Below, piece after piece: positions 15,561 to 27,389 of a stretch of 64,000 nt of DNA. The DNA is taken from assembly GCA_028622995.1 (NCBI GenBank), contig JAJQJQ010000022.1:3658001-3722000 (forward strand), in the 5' to 3' direction. Below the pieces are notes generated by a model, which had not been told where the DNA came from, ran no database searches, and saw only the letters and a list, made by a program, of their open reading frames with translations. The stretch's first letter is position 1, and every line of letters begins with the position of its first letter. The position numbers and the translations under genes were made by a program. The stretch comes from Panagrolaimus kolymaensis. Its lineage: Eukaryota; Nematoda; Chromadorea; Rhabditida; Panagrolaimidae.

Positions 15561-16505
15561 TCAACGATAATAGAATTCAGGAGGTTTGAATTCATCTTCT
15601 CTTTCGTCTCGTCTTTCTTTAACCCAGTGCATTTCTCTTATTTTTCCACGATCCCATTCACGTTCAAATTTCTTTTTTCGTTCTTCTTCAGCTCGACGTT
15701 CAGCATCAGGATCAGGTGGCAAAGGAATTGTTGAAGGATCGATGTTAACACCTGGATGTAATTCCTCTTCCTCATCACTTGATTCTAAAGGTGGTAAACC
15801 TTTTATTTTTCTTGTCAAATTAAGCCGGATTCTTTTTGATTTTTCTTCTTCAGACCTTTCCTTCTTTCTTCGCTTTCTATTTTCAAAGGTTTGTCGTGTT
15901 AAAGCTTCGAGATCAGCAATCGTTTTCTGTCTTTCATCTTCATCTTGAGGTAATGGTATATGAGCGGCACCAAGGATGCGTCCACTATCCTCTTGTGGAT
16001 TATAATGAACTATCAATGGACGTGATGGTGCAGGTATATCTTCATATGGACTCTGACTTCTGCTTCGTTCTTGTTGCGGACTTCTGCTTCGACTTCTTCT
16101 TAACGGCGACGGGCTTCGTTCACGTCGATCAAAATCAACCAAATATTCAGGCTTTGTTCCATCTTCATAAACCAATCTTTCTCCAGATTTCAGCCTTTCA
16201 TACAGCTTTGCCTTTTCTTCCATGTTTCGTTTTCGACGTTCTGATTCTTCTTCTTCTTTGCGAACAGCGGATGCAGCTTTCTCAATTCGTTCTCTTCTCA
16301 CCATTAAATTTTTTTCTTTTCCTTCTTTTTCAGCCTTTGTCATTGCTAATATATTATTCTTAGATCTATTAATTTCTCCATCAGAAAATTTAGTTTCTTT
16401 TGAAGTTCGAGATCGATAGAGAATTTCTGTTTGTAAATCAGCAAATGAAGTAATATGAGCTTTTCGTCTCGCTTTTGACGATAATGGTTGATCATCATTT
16501 GACAT
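15561..16505 (-). CDS. CCDC174: CCDC174-like coiled-coil nuclear protein
   Basis: Single 314-residue exon, charged throughout. The segment EEKAKLYERLKSGE followed by YLVDFDRR (residues ~95-127) matches the CCDC174 family. The C-terminal WDRGKIREMHWVKERRDERE block and the final basic/acidic helix fit too. An SR-like stretch (RRSRSRSPQQERSRSQSP) lies around residue 135-155. Family members are nuclear and associate with the exon-junction complex factor EIF4A3 (family knowledge). A TTATAG acceptor precedes the ATG by about 20 nt. Its start faces the phosphatase gene 205 bp away. Confidence 0.8.
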   Translation of the reverse strand: MSNDDQPLSSKARRKAHITSFADLQTEILYRSRTSKETKFSDGEINRSKNNILAMTKAEKEGKEKNLMVRRERIEKAASAVRKEEEESERRKRNMEEKAKLYERLKSGERLVYEDGTKPEYLVDFDRRERSPSPLRRSRSRSPQQERSRSQSPYEDIPAPSRPLIVHYNPQEDSGRILGAAHIPLPQDEDERQKTIADLEALTRQTFENRKRRKKERSEEEKSKRIRLNLTRKIKGLPPLESSDEEEELHPGVNIDPSTIPLPPDPDAERRAEEERKKKFEREWDRGKIREMHWVKERRDEREDEFKPPEFYYR

Positions 16506-16710
16506 TGTGATATCTTGAAATATACCTATAAATTAATGTTTATTAAAATGGATTAGAAAAAAGTTTCAACAACAAACATACGAAAGAGAAAAGTTGAAGA
16601 GAAAAAATCTAAAAAAGCTAACAAAAAATTCGTTTTAAGACTTTTTTAACCAAAAATTTTAGAAAATTTATTTTTTTTGAATTTCATAGCAACGCAATTT
16701 GCTTGAGCTG

Positions 16711-17579
16711 ATGGATTTATTAGAGCGATTGAAAGCCGCTAAAAATAAACTATCAAAAGTTGAAACAGTGTAAGTTTATCTTACCCAATTTGTGAATTGC
16801 AATATTTGAATATTTTAGTGTAACCAATACTGATGGAACACAAATTATTGAAAACCGCGATGAATCAGGCGTTTTTAAGAAATGTGCAGTTAATGCTTCA
16901 AAAAATGAAGTGGAAATAACAGAAGAAAAAGATGCAATTGTATCAAAACGAAGGCAAAAAAGAGTTGAAAGGCTGCATAAATTTGGTTTTGTGGTTGATT
17001 TAAAGCCTGATTTAGAAGTTGCTCAAATTGCTAAAGGAGTTTACACTTCAAGTCAAGATGTTGTACAGGATTATAAATTACTCAAAGAACGTGGTATTAC
17101 ACACATCATAAATTGTGCAACAGGTATAAGAAATTTATATCCTAAAAAGTTTGTCTATTATAATTTGGATTTATTGGACGAGCCTTCAGCAAGAATAAGG
17201 ACACATTTTAAAATTACTAACGATTTCATTTCAAAAGCTATAACAAATGGAGGAAAGGTTAGTTAGTGCTTTGATGTATATGGACATATAAACAAAACAT
17301 GTAAAAATGAATGTTTAGGTTTTAATTCATTGCAATGCTGGAATTTCTCGTTCATGTACGATTGCTATTGCGTATGTTATGTGGTCTGAGAAAAAGCGAT
17401 ATTTCGATGCCTTTCAGCAAGTCAAAGAAGCTCGTTCAGGTTTATTTATTTTTTTTTAAAGAAATGCTTTTTAACTAAATATGAAATTTTTAGCTTGTCG
17501 ACCAAACGATGGTTTTATGAGGCAATTACGAGAATATGAAGATGAACTTTTTCGTTTTACCATGTGCAAAGCTTTATGA
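16711..17579 (+). CDS. dual-specificity protein phosphatase, DUSP19-like
   Basis: Exons 16711-16769, 16819-17257, 17319-17439 and 17494-17579 give 234 residues. The catalytic loop HCNAGISRS matches HCxxGxxRS, with Cys as nucleophile and Arg for phosphate binding. Upstream are the family's THIINCA strand and DLLDEPSARI, which supplies the general-acid Asp. The N-terminus (VTNTDGTQIIE) resembles the DUSP19/SKRP1 N-terminus, which scaffolds JNK-pathway kinases (family knowledge). There is no N-terminal rhodanese or kinase-docking domain. The start is the first ATG of the open exon. Confidence 0.88.
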
Positions 17580-18326
17580 TATTTAGTTTAATGTACTACA
17601 GTGCTTTAAGGGTTCCTACAATTTCTCTCGACGTTCTTTTTTTTAAATTAAATATTGGCAGACTTTCCACCACCTTCTTTACGCTTGCTCATGCTTAGTA
17701 TAAAAGCCACAGTTTTTCGTTCATTTTGTAAAGTCTGAAAGATTAGTGTTGCTTTCTTGATATAAAAATGCTTTATTTATTACTAAAAATAAAAGAGAAA
17801 AAAAAAACAGATCTAAAAGTGATGTTTTGGGCGGCGCAAAGAAAAAAAGGCTATTATATTCATTGAAATGGTTGCTGGTGCCAGGTGATGAGTGTAATGC
17901 ATCGCCGCCGTTAAAGGTGCTTTCCCAAACTTTAGCAGCGGCGCCCGTAAATAGACAAAGAGAATTAGAATAAGGATATCTGAAAGTGGCTAACATTACA
18001 CGTTTCATCGCAAGTTTTATTAGTTTTGCTTTTTATTTTTTTGGTTTCGATGATTTAGTCTTTGTCTCTTCGTACTATTTTTACATCTCATTTTGATTTA
18101 TGCTTTAAGTTTATTTTTGTATCGTATACTTACTAACTCTGTCATTAATCACAGACATGTTTTATTATTCAATTTTTTACTGTCCAAAAATTAGATGATT
18201 TTATCACAGCTCAAATAAATTTATTTTAACTGCGTCTATTTACAAAAACGTGTTTTTTCCCAAAAAGCCATCGATATTTTTCTTGATTATTTTGCTTTTT
18301 ATTTCTTTTCAATTTCTCTTTACAGT
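17580..18326 (+). other. intergenic between phosphatase and rev-3
   Basis: About 750 bp. It holds the phosphatase 3' UTR and a GC-richer patch at about 17820-17960 with no recognisable gene. It ends in the CTTTACAG acceptor next to the rev-3 ATG. Confidence 0.4.
18316..18325 (+). promoter_or_regulatory. probable spliced-leader acceptor of rev-3
   Basis: TTCTCTTTACAG ends one base before the rev-3 ATG. No upstream coding exon is apparent, so this is best read as a trans-splice acceptor. Confidence 0.55.
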
Positions 18327-21300
18327 ATGACGACAACAACAACTGAAGAAGGAGTTGATTTTCGAATTAGAAATGTCCATTGTGAAATGAGTTTAGACAC
18401 CATCGATGATTTTGATCGAATTAAATATGGTCAAAATATTCATAAAGATATAAAAGTGCCTTCGATTAGAATGTTTGGAATTTGTGAAAATGGTAACTCT
18501 CCTTTATTTTGCTTTTTTTTACCTTCTAACTCATTTTTATTTAAGGAGAAAAATGTTTAGCCAATATTCATGGATTTCTTCCATATTTTTTTCTTCGAAT
18601 CCGCAGTGCATTTTCTCCTGATCTCAAAACTTATGTTGGAAAGTTAATAGTAAAATGCGCTCGATTACTTGATGTTATTTTTATTCCTGGATTACCTATA
18701 TTAGCGGATGTTATGCCTTTTGAAATTAAAGACTTTTATGGTTTTCATCATGAAAAGGATCATTTTATTAAAATTATCTTTTATGATCCAATATTGTGCC
18801 ATCGTATTGGTTTAACGCTGCAAAAAGAATGTGGAAAGAATGATTTACTTCAACCCTATCAAGTCCATATTCCATACATTTTACAATTTTTCATTGAATA
18901 TGATATCGCTGGAATGGGATTAGTTCGATTTAGGAATGCACGATTTCGCAGAATTTCAGAAGATTTACAAAAAAAATATCCAAATTTTTTGAGAAACCCT
19001 GTAAAACCTAATTCCTATATGGTTAATGAATTTGATGTTTTTTGCGATGATATCATTGTAGCGAAATCACCATCAATGCAAAGTGAGTTTACACTAAAAA
19101 ATATATAGCTATAATTAAATTTTACTCGGCGATCATACATGGGCACGATAGGAGGCAAATTTTCGAAATTTTACGCTACATAATTAGTAGCAAAGGGTTT
19201 ACCCTGTTGTTTTTTTCAAAAAAAAATTTCTTAAATTTTCATAAGCACCACATCGAATTTTTTTTTCTATTAGATTTCTCCAATTTTGCGCTACATAATC
19301 CAGAATCGTTGCGCAACATGCTACATAGCGGAGGACAATCCTCCAAAATCCTCCGGCTTGCCCATGTATGTCGGCGATAGCATAATAATTTTTTTAAGGT
19401 GAATATCAAATATCAGGATTAGAATCTTTATGGAAGGAAGAAGAAAGTCGTTGTCGAATTCTAAATAAAGAATTGATACGTGAAAAACATCCTGAAACCG
19501 GCGTGCCTGAAATAAAAACCGAACGAGAAGAACGCGGTTTGCAAAATCTTTACAAAGCCTTCACTGAATTTCTCACAAATGATCCAAATTCATCGCAAGT
19601 AATTTCTGATCAACGAAGTGATTTTACACAAACCCAAGCAATTTTTGATGCGGTTGATAAAGCTGGTTAGATATTTTATCCGAAAATTTTAAACCTCGAT
19701 AGTCCTTTCAGAACTAAGCATTTATGTTCAAAAGGCCATGGAAAATGAAGATGATGAAGAAACGTGGGACAGAAATGAAAGGCAGCAGCAATATGGTGAT
19801 GAAGAAGATGAAGAATTTAGCGATCAAGCGATTCAGTTAGAAATGACTCAACTAGCAGCTTTCGAAGTTGAAGAACCACCTATCGTTGATGAATTTTCTG
19901 ATGATGAATATGATGATAAAGGAAAAGAAAGATTAGAAGAAGTTGAAGCAGATTACCCTCCAGTTTTACTTGAACCATGCGATGTCAGTGTCTATTTGTA
20001 AAAATACAGCCTCTTTGAACATTTTTAGGTTGAAATTGAAAGCAGTTATGCAACAGACTATCCGAATCCTCGCTCAAATGAAACATGGTGTCCCGATAAA
20101 ACTATCTTTAAACCAAAAGAAAATATTACTGTAACACAAGAAGAAAGTCCAAATAAAATGACGGAAACTCAAAAAGCTGCTTCAGAAAAATTAAAGAATA
20201 TTTGCAGTGTTGCAAATTTGACTGTTCTTTCTTTGGAAGCTTTATTTTTATGTAATCAAGAAACTGTAAATGAAAAAAGTGATAAAGCAAGCAACAAAAA
20301 ATACGTTCCTGATCCTCAAAAAGATCCATGCATTGGAATCTTTTTTGCAATTTACAAAGATGTTTGCAATAAATTTAATCAAGCTGATGAAATTGGAGGA
20401 TGCATTCTTGAACAAATTAACTTCAAAGATTCGGATTTTCCTGGATTTAAGCGGGTTAAAAGTGAAGGTGACATTTTTCGATGGTTAGGAATGTTTCTTC
20501 GAAAACATGATCCCGATATTATCGTTGGGTAAGAAGCTTTTGTGTTTGGTGTTTACACACAAAAAAACGTGTAAATAATTTGGTTTTAGTTATGATATCA
20601 AAAGATTTTCTTTCAATTATCTAATTCAAAGGGCTTCAATTCTTAAAATCCCTTCATTCAATGAAGATGTTTCTCGACTTACGCCTCGATGGGTCACTGA
20701 TTACCGTAGTACATTGGATGATTGTAAAGGCCGAATATTTTTAAACGTTTGGAAAATTGTTCGTCGAGAAAATCCAATGCGTCATTACCGTAATCATTAA
20801 CAACATTTAAGACTTAACAATTATGAGGAGTCTTAATTTACAGGAATGTCAGCAGTTGTAAATGATATTTTGAAACGAAGATTTGCTGATATGAGCCAAT
20901 TTTTTATTGAAAAATTGTTAAAAGATAATGATGAAAATGTTAAGTAAGCATTTTATTTTTCTTTAAATCTTTAGCCAAATAAAAATTCCCCTTTTTACAG
21001 TGCCATTGTTTTGCGACATTTTCTTCGAAAAGCATCAATCAATATTCAAATTTTGGTAGCATTAGATATTTTTATTCGAACCAGTCAAATGGCCCTTGTT
21101 TATGGAATTCAATTTACAGAAGTGTTAACTCGAGGATCTCAATTTCGTGTTGAATCAATGCTTCTAAGATTAACAAAATTGCATGAATTTTGTGCTCCAA
21201 GTATAAGCATTGAACAAAGAAATTCGTAAGATCTTACTTTTATTTTTTTTATCTTTATCCTGTTGATTTTTAAGCATGCCATCACCTGAAACTATTCCAC

Positions 21301-23052
21301 TTAATCTCGAACCGCGGTCAGGCATCTATTATGATCCTATTGTGGTACTTGATTTCCAATCACTTTATCCTTCAGTGTGTATCGCCTACAATTACTGCTT
21401 CTCAACGTGCATAGGAACAGTCAAGGAATGGGAAAAGGTCATAAAAAATAAGCCAGGCCATTTTCGCCTTGGGGCTTTAACATCATATGAACCTCCACTG
21501 GTTGATTATCTCGCGACTCTTCAAAAAGAAAATAAACTTCATGTTTCACCCGTTGGAGGAATCTTTGTAAAAAAAGAAGTTCAAAAAAGTTTAGTTGCAT
21601 CAATGTTGGAAGAACTTCTTGAAACTCGAGTTATGGTTAAAACCTCAATGAAAAAATACAAAGATGAAGTGCTTAAAAGATTATTAAATGCTCGACAACT
21701 TGCTTTGAAACTTATAGCTAATGTAACTTATGGTTATACAGCTGCAAATTGGAGTGGAAGAATGCCTTGCGCCGAAGTTGCTGATGCTATTGTATCCAAA
21801 GGTAGAGAAGCTCTTGAACGGGCTATAAAAATGATCGAAGAAGATGTTGAAGCAGCTTATCATGGAGCCCAAGTGGTTTACGGTGATACAGATTCCTTGT
21901 TTATTTTAATGTCGGGAAAAACAAAAGACGAAGCATTTCAAATTGGAAGAAAAATTGCTGATGATGTTACCGCATTAAATCCTTATCCAATGAAACTTAA
22001 ATTTGAAAAGGTTATGATGCCATGTTGCTTATTGGCTAAAAAGCGATATGTTGGTAGGTTTATTTAAGCTTAAGAAAAAAATTTAATTTAAGAAATTTAG
22101 GTTTATCATATGAAGATGAAAAAGATGAAGAAGGAGTCTTTGATGCAAAGGGAATTGAAACAGTTAGACGAGATTCGTGTAAATTTGTTGCAACTTCAAT
22201 GGAAGCAATTCTTAGAAAAGTTTTTGATCACGACTTTAGAGGTGTTATGCAATATTTGCGGCAAACGGTTGAAAATATTGATAAAATTCCTTTATATGAA
22301 TTTATCTTAAGCGGAGATTATCGTGGAGGTTATGCCGAGTCGGCTGTTTTACCAGTAAAAAAAATTGCAGAGTAATTTTATTTTATAGCAACAAAAAGAG
22401 TTCTTCTTTAATGATAAATAATAACATTTTAGACAACTCGAGCGAATTTCACCATTTCACTTACCAGGACATGGAGATCGACTCGAATTCCTCATAGCTG
22501 AGCCCCCACCTTCCCAAAAAACGGCTACAGTATTTTCATGTGTTTTTAGATTGGATAAATTTTATGAAATCCCAGAACTTAAAGTTCACTACAAATATTA
22601 TATCAATCGAAAGCTTCTCCCAGCGCTTTCTCGAATTTTTCAACTTATGCCACTAAAAATTAATTGGTTTTCAACCGCAGCAGACAATTGTTTAGGGTAA
22701 ATATTTTAACGATTTTTTTTCTTATTCATTACAAACCCTGAATTCATTATTTAGATGCGATATTCAAGGCGAATTATGGTGTTCATCATGCATTCGAACC
22801 CCTGGAAAACTTTTGAATTTGAGTAAAGCCATAAGTAAAGCAGAAAAAACATTTGTTGAATGCTCAAAAAAATGTCGAGGTTGTATTAAAGCTCATCCAA
22901 CTTATTATTTAAATGTTCCATGCTATAATGTTAATTGCTCAGTTTGGCATCAAAGATATAAGGTGCAAATTCAACATTTATCAGAAAAAATTAAAGCTCA
23001 TCCATATCATGAAGTTGTAAAATATATCGATTTACCTAATATTATTGAATAA
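18327..23052 (+). CDS. rev-3: DNA polymerase zeta catalytic subunit REV3
   Basis: Twelve exons (18327-18492, 18546-19082, 19399-19665, 19712-19983, 20029-20528, 20590-20789, 20844-20943, 21001-21225, 21275-22053, 22101-22371, 22433-22696, 22755-23052) sum to 3879 bases, 1292 residues. Translesion B-family polymerase. Order: N-terminal REV3 domain (~1-250), acidic linker, exonuclease-like fold (~475-640), then the polymerase. Motif A is DFQSLYPS (~782), motif B KLIANVTYGYTAANWSGRMP, motif C YGDTDS (~958), then KKRYVG. The C-terminal Cys cluster binds the accessory subunits. The exonuclease acidic motif is degenerate, as is normal for REV3. Much shorter than vertebrate REV3, lacking the long central region. 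Two introns are slightly unusual (GTCAGT donor at 19984, AAG acceptor at 19398). Confidence 0.96.
19134..19370. mobile_element. hAT-like MITE in a rev-3 intron
   Basis: A 237-bp element bounded by perfect 12-bp terminal inverted repeats (CATACATGGGCA at 19134-19145 and its complement at 19359-19370). It is flanked by an exact 8-bp direct repeat, TCGGCGAT (19126-19133 and 19371-19378). An 8-bp target duplication is the hAT-superfamily signature. There is no coding capacity, so it is non-autonomous. It lies wholly inside the 316-bp intron 19083-19398, whose siblings are about 50 bp, so it explains most of the excess length. Confidence 0.85.
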
Positions 23053-23249
23053 ATAAAATAAATAATTTATAAATCAAGTTTATCGTGATAGTAACTTTCT
23101 AAACAAATAAACACTTCGATGCTTCCTATGTTTATGCCCTTGAGGGTCACATAACGACTTTAGGCTTCTACTGTACCTTCGGAAAAAGAAACGCGAATAA
23201 AGCATGTGAAAATTGAAATGTTGTTTTTGTTTGGTGCAACTTCTTCGCT

Positions 23250-23791
23250 ATGGTTTCAAATAAAATTTCTCGTAAGGTAATAATTCATTTTTAATATTTA
23301 TTTCATATATAACCACGGGTTTTAGGATGTCAGAACTTGTTCTCCGTATGTTCAAAAAACTATCGTTCGACCTCGTATCAAACTTCAGCAAAAAGTTGAT
23401 GTCAAGAAAGCTTTTTATGAATTGCTCTTTGGTCTTAAGCAACGTTTCATCTGGTATAAGAATGATGTCAACAACAAAATCGTAAGATTTATCCGCTCGA
23501 CCTTTCTCAAAGATCATCCACATCAATACATGTTTGAACGTCTTCCTTATGAGATGCTCTTGATGATACTTCATAACTTGCCTCTGGAAGCTTTAAGAAG
23601 CCTAGCATGTGCCAGCAAATATTTGTGCTCTGTTTTACAACATTATTACCTCTCTCAAGTCTTTCGTCGACGATTTGATGTTTTTGCTGTCGCTGATTTC
23701 GGTGAGTTTTTTTAAGCTTTTGTCCACAATAATTTGCTCTTTTAACGTTTTAGGTTCATTCCTTGTTAGAGTCTTTATTGATCGATGTTAA
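23250..23791 (+). CDS. F-box protein
   Basis: Exons 23250-23276, 23326-23701 and 23754-23791 give 146 residues. The F-box is at about residues 90-135 (FERLPYEMLLMILHNLP, then LRSLACASKYLCSVL). This helical module recruits substrates to SCF ubiquitin ligases through Skp1. The N-terminal half is basic with no recognised domain, and only about 15 residues follow the F-box, so there is no obvious substrate-binding repeat domain. It may be a short adaptor or a member of the fast-evolving nematode F-box family. The first exon is only nine codons, so the start is less secure. Confidence 0.72.
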
Positions 23792-25035
23792 AAGATATTT
23801 TTCGTTATTGTTTATTTGTTATAATTATGTTTTATTTGATAACTTTGTTTAATTTTATCTATGTTTTATGTTAATGATTAATAAATTGTGTTAGGATTTA
23901 CGGTGTTCTTCTAAAATGGAAGAGAGCGTTGAATTAGGTTGGTTGTGGGTTTATATAAAAACTTCATTTACTAGCAAAAGTGATCCAAACTCCCGACCTT
24001 TTTACTTTTAAAATCTACAGTACCGCTGATAGTGTTAATTGGTGTAATTTTGACTTAAAAAAAGAAACATTAGGTACTAAAGATTGTGCACTATCTCCAC
24101 CCTACGTATGTGTGGAGTCACTATTATCAGCAGGTTTATTACAGTACAATAAATACATCATATGCTGTTCAGGCTAACAAATGACAATATCAAAGGTGAG
24201 AAAAGGAAATATTATTAAACATGACCCTTCATTTGAATGATGCGGCCATCAACAATCGAGTGAGAATCCAGAATGGTTTATATAAGATTGTGGCAACCAT
24301 TAGGAGGCGAAAGCGTCAATACTGCTGGTACTTTTATGTGTATGTAGCGATCTGTCTGAGCATCGTTGTATGTGATATTATGTCTGCAACTTGATCTATG
24401 TGTATCAATATCGAGGATTTTCCAAAAGAATCATCGATCCTTTTTAAATCATCATATGTTTTTACTCATTCTTGAATCACTCTTGCAAAACAAAGACTCT
24501 TCGTCCGTTAAGGACAATAGCCCGGTCACTGTCTCTCGCTAGAACCTTAATCACCACTAACAAACCCATATAAAAGCAGTAGCTTTCAAACTGCTCTTCA
24601 ATGTCTTTTGATTCATTTAACCTTTTATATTTTCTTGTATGTTTAACATATTTTAATAATTCAGAAGAGTAACTATTTTCTCGATAAAGAATATGTCTGG
24701 GATTTACAGCTAAAAATGGAGTGAATGGCTTGGTTACATCACTTGGTAATAATGGCAGTTTATAGTTGAGTACTTCAAGTATGTTCAGATCTGTCAAAGT
24801 TTCGGAGTAAAAAATAAAGTTAATATCTGCAGTGACTTATGCCAAATGCCGCCTGAAGTATGAACTAGCATTTCCCTTATGTGTAATCGGCTTTCACAAA
24901 CAAAAAATTCATTGATTTAAATTATTTATGCGTAAATTAAACAGCATTTATTAAACAGAGAAAATAAAAACGCAACAAAACAAGCAGAATGAGAGTCTTC
25001 AAATGTTGAAAAATAGCAATTTGCACACAGTTGAG
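23792..25035. other. 1.2-kb zone with decayed coding-like fragments
   Basis: Between the F-box gene and cct-2. The plus strand has a 65-codon frame at 23980-24177. The minus strand has a 106-codon frame at 24477-24797 and, downstream, short coding-like stretches such as SHSIVDGRIIQMKGHV (~24230-24290) broken by stops. No joined gene can be built from them. Confidence 0.35.
24477..24797 (-). pseudogene. unrecognised 106-codon open frame, possible gene remnant
   Basis: Open from an ATG (MTDLNILEVLNYKLPLL...) to a stop after GRRVFVLQE. Residue composition looks protein-like rather than translated AT-rich noise (ESKDIEEQFESYCFYMG, VVIKVLARDSDRAIVLNG). I do not recognise a family and cannot extend it through clean splice sites. 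It may be a decayed gene or a lone exon. Confidence 0.3.
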
Positions 25036-27039
25036 TTAACAGGGGCGATTATCAACCGTTCTTTTTCGGGGAACACATTTGATAATATCATCGACACGAA
25101 GAATTTGTTCAGCTGCTTCAGCAGCACTGTTCAACATAGAATATTTTACCATGAAAGATTCCAAAATGCCCATTTCATAAACATCAGCCATTTTACCATT
25201 TTCAATGTCTAAAATTGTACAAAATAAAAAGAATCCAAATTAATTAAAGTTTATTACCAATTCCCATTTTATGATTGCCATTAGCGTGTTCCGCTGAAAA
25301 ATAAGTAAGATTAGTTAGTTAAAATTTGTTTAAGACACTGTTAAATTTTTCGTTTAAACTTTAATAAATACATACCACGAATATGTGAGATCAATTCGGC
25401 GCTGTCTAAACCAGCATTATCGCAAATAATAGTAGGAAGCTGGAGAATAGCTCGACCAAAAGCTTCTACAGCAAGAGATTCTTTTCCAGCAACTTTTTGA
25501 GCTTCCATCAAAACTTTAGCTGCCATTAAAGCTTCAGATGCACCTGCCCCAGGAACAGTACGAGCATCTCGGACGTGGGTAGTGAGAACACAAAGAGCAT
25601 CATGAAGAGAACGTTCAGATTCATCAAGAATTTGTTGGGTTGCACCACGAAGAACGATAGAGCAAGCTTCTCCTAAAATAAAGAATTAATTTACATTAAA
25701 CGAAAGAAAAGCATCTCCAACCTTTTGGGACGCCGCTAAAACGCAAAAGTTCATCTTCACCAATAATAACCTTTTCAATAAGATCACATCGTCCAAATTG
25801 AACATCTGCAGGAGTATCAAAAGTTGAAACAATTTCACCACCAAGAACCAAAGCAAGGCGTTCAATACCTTCAAAATCAGCATGTTCAATAGCCATAATT
25901 TTAGCATCAGCAAAAAGTTGTTCAGGATAGTTGTAAATCAATTGACGGTTGATAAAAACATTGACGTCGTGATTAATAATTTTGTTAACCTTGTCTTTCA
26001 TCTTTTTCTTTTCAGCAGCTTCAATTTCAGCAATTTTAGCGACAGAATCAACACGAACTTTGCTAGCAAAGACTTTGATTTTATCAGTGTCCATAGGCGT
26101 ATTAGCTATCAAAATTTTAGCATTTTCAACGCGTTGAGGTTGATACATGCCCGGCTTCTTTTCTAGCAGGAAACCTTCATCCAAATAAGAGTCTTCCATT
26201 GACGAACCAAGCTTCTTGATGACTTGAATGGCATCCAAGTCTCCTGAACTTTTTAGACGAAGAACAGCATCAACAGCGAGTTTAGCGAAATGTTCTTTAT
26301 GTTGAGCCAAAATTTTTGAAGATAACGTTGTTCTAGCGATGCTCATGAGATCATCTTTGAATGTATCACTAAAAAGATTCATTGATATAAAATAACAATC
26401 TTATATGATATATGCTTACGTAGAATCATTAGCGGCATCACGAAGAGCTTTCTTTGCAATTTCTAAACCTGTTCGGTACCCAGCAATAATAGTTTGAGGA
26501 TGAAGATGCATATCAATAAGTTTTTCAGCTTCTCTTAATAGCTCTGCTGCTAATACAGTAACAGATGTTGTACCATCTCCAACTTCATTATCTTGGGTCA
26601 TTGACATAGCTAAAGAGTAAGAATGTAAGCATAAATAAGATAAAATAAACAAAAAATCATACCAACAAGGACTTTAGCAGCAGGATTATCAACACCAATA
26701 GATTTTAAAATAGTTGCTCCATCATTAGTTACTTGAACGTTTTGATGTTCACCAGCGCCGCTTACAAGAATTTTATCCTAAAACCAAGAATTAAACAGTG
26801 TAATAAAAAGTTAATTGAGTTCAAAAGGTGCGAAAGCTAATTCTCCATAAACTAATAACAAAAGTTAAAGTTAATACAACGAAAAAGCTTTCATAAAGAT
26901 ACAAACTTACCATTCCTTTAGGTCCAAGCGTAGATTTTACAAGATCTCCAATAGCAATCGCCCCAACAAAGGAGGACATACGAGCAGTTTCTCCACGTTC
27001 TTGTTGAGCATTTTCTTTTAGGAAACGTACAGGAAGCAT
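25036..27039 (-). CDS. cct-2: cytosolic chaperonin (TRiC/CCT) subunit beta
   Basis: Exons 27039-26911, 26777-26663, 26609-26420, 26368-25722, 25672-25376, 25293-25258 and 25208-25036 sum to 1587 bases, 528 residues. That is the full family length. ATP-site motifs are present: [24 protein letters not shown], and [17 protein letters not shown] with the catalytic Asp. The apical segment is [17 protein letters not shown], and the second nucleotide-binding stretch runs from [18 protein letters not shown] to GLDSAELI. It ends in [15 protein letters not shown]. The double ring folds actin, tubulin and WD proteins in the cytosol. The protein begins MLPV, as in other nematode CCT-2s. Confidence 0.98.
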
Positions 27040-27048
27040 TTTAATAAC

Positions 27049-27060
27049 CTGAAAACAAAG
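27049..27060 (-). promoter_or_regulatory. spliced-leader acceptor of cct-2
   Basis: Minus-strand TTTGTTTTCAG ends 9 nt upstream of the cct-2 ATG, with no coding exon before it. The nearest upstream gene on the strand ends at 27390. This is the expected layout of a trans-spliced start and supports a nematode source. Confidence 0.65.
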
Positions 27061-27389
27061 TTTTAATTTAGTTTTGTAAGAAAAAATTCAGAAGGAGAAT
27101 AAATTTATTCAAAGATTTAGAAAAGGACAAAAAATTGCTCGCCGACTTTAAAACTCGAGAACTCTTTCGAAGGCTTTGTAACAAAAAAATTCAATTGAGT
27201 CAAAAACTTTCGCTGCAAGATTATTGCCAAGTGAAGAAGCAACTGTTGCGTGCTTGTGAAAACTATGTTTTTTGCTTCGAATTTGAAAACACACAAAAAG
27301 ATGTAATAATTTTTACAGATTTATTATAACAACATCATTAAACAAACATCAACAAATTTAAAAGGTAAAACAAAGGTTCAATAAATAGA
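27061..27389. other. gap between Ulp protease and cct-2
   Basis: About 330 bp between two minus-strand genes. The plus strand shows a 64-codon frame (27135-27329) that lacks an ATG start. It sits in the intercistronic position, so I do not call it a gene. Confidence 0.4.

Noticed and set aside
17721..18008. 95-codon minus-strand frame in a GC-richer patch
   Set aside because: No ATG context, family resemblance or splice partners; probably chance in less AT-rich DNA.
27135..27329. 64-codon plus-strand frame between the Ulp protease and cct-2
   Set aside because: Starts with TTG, lies opposite both neighbours in an intercistronic gap, and has no convincing upstream exon.
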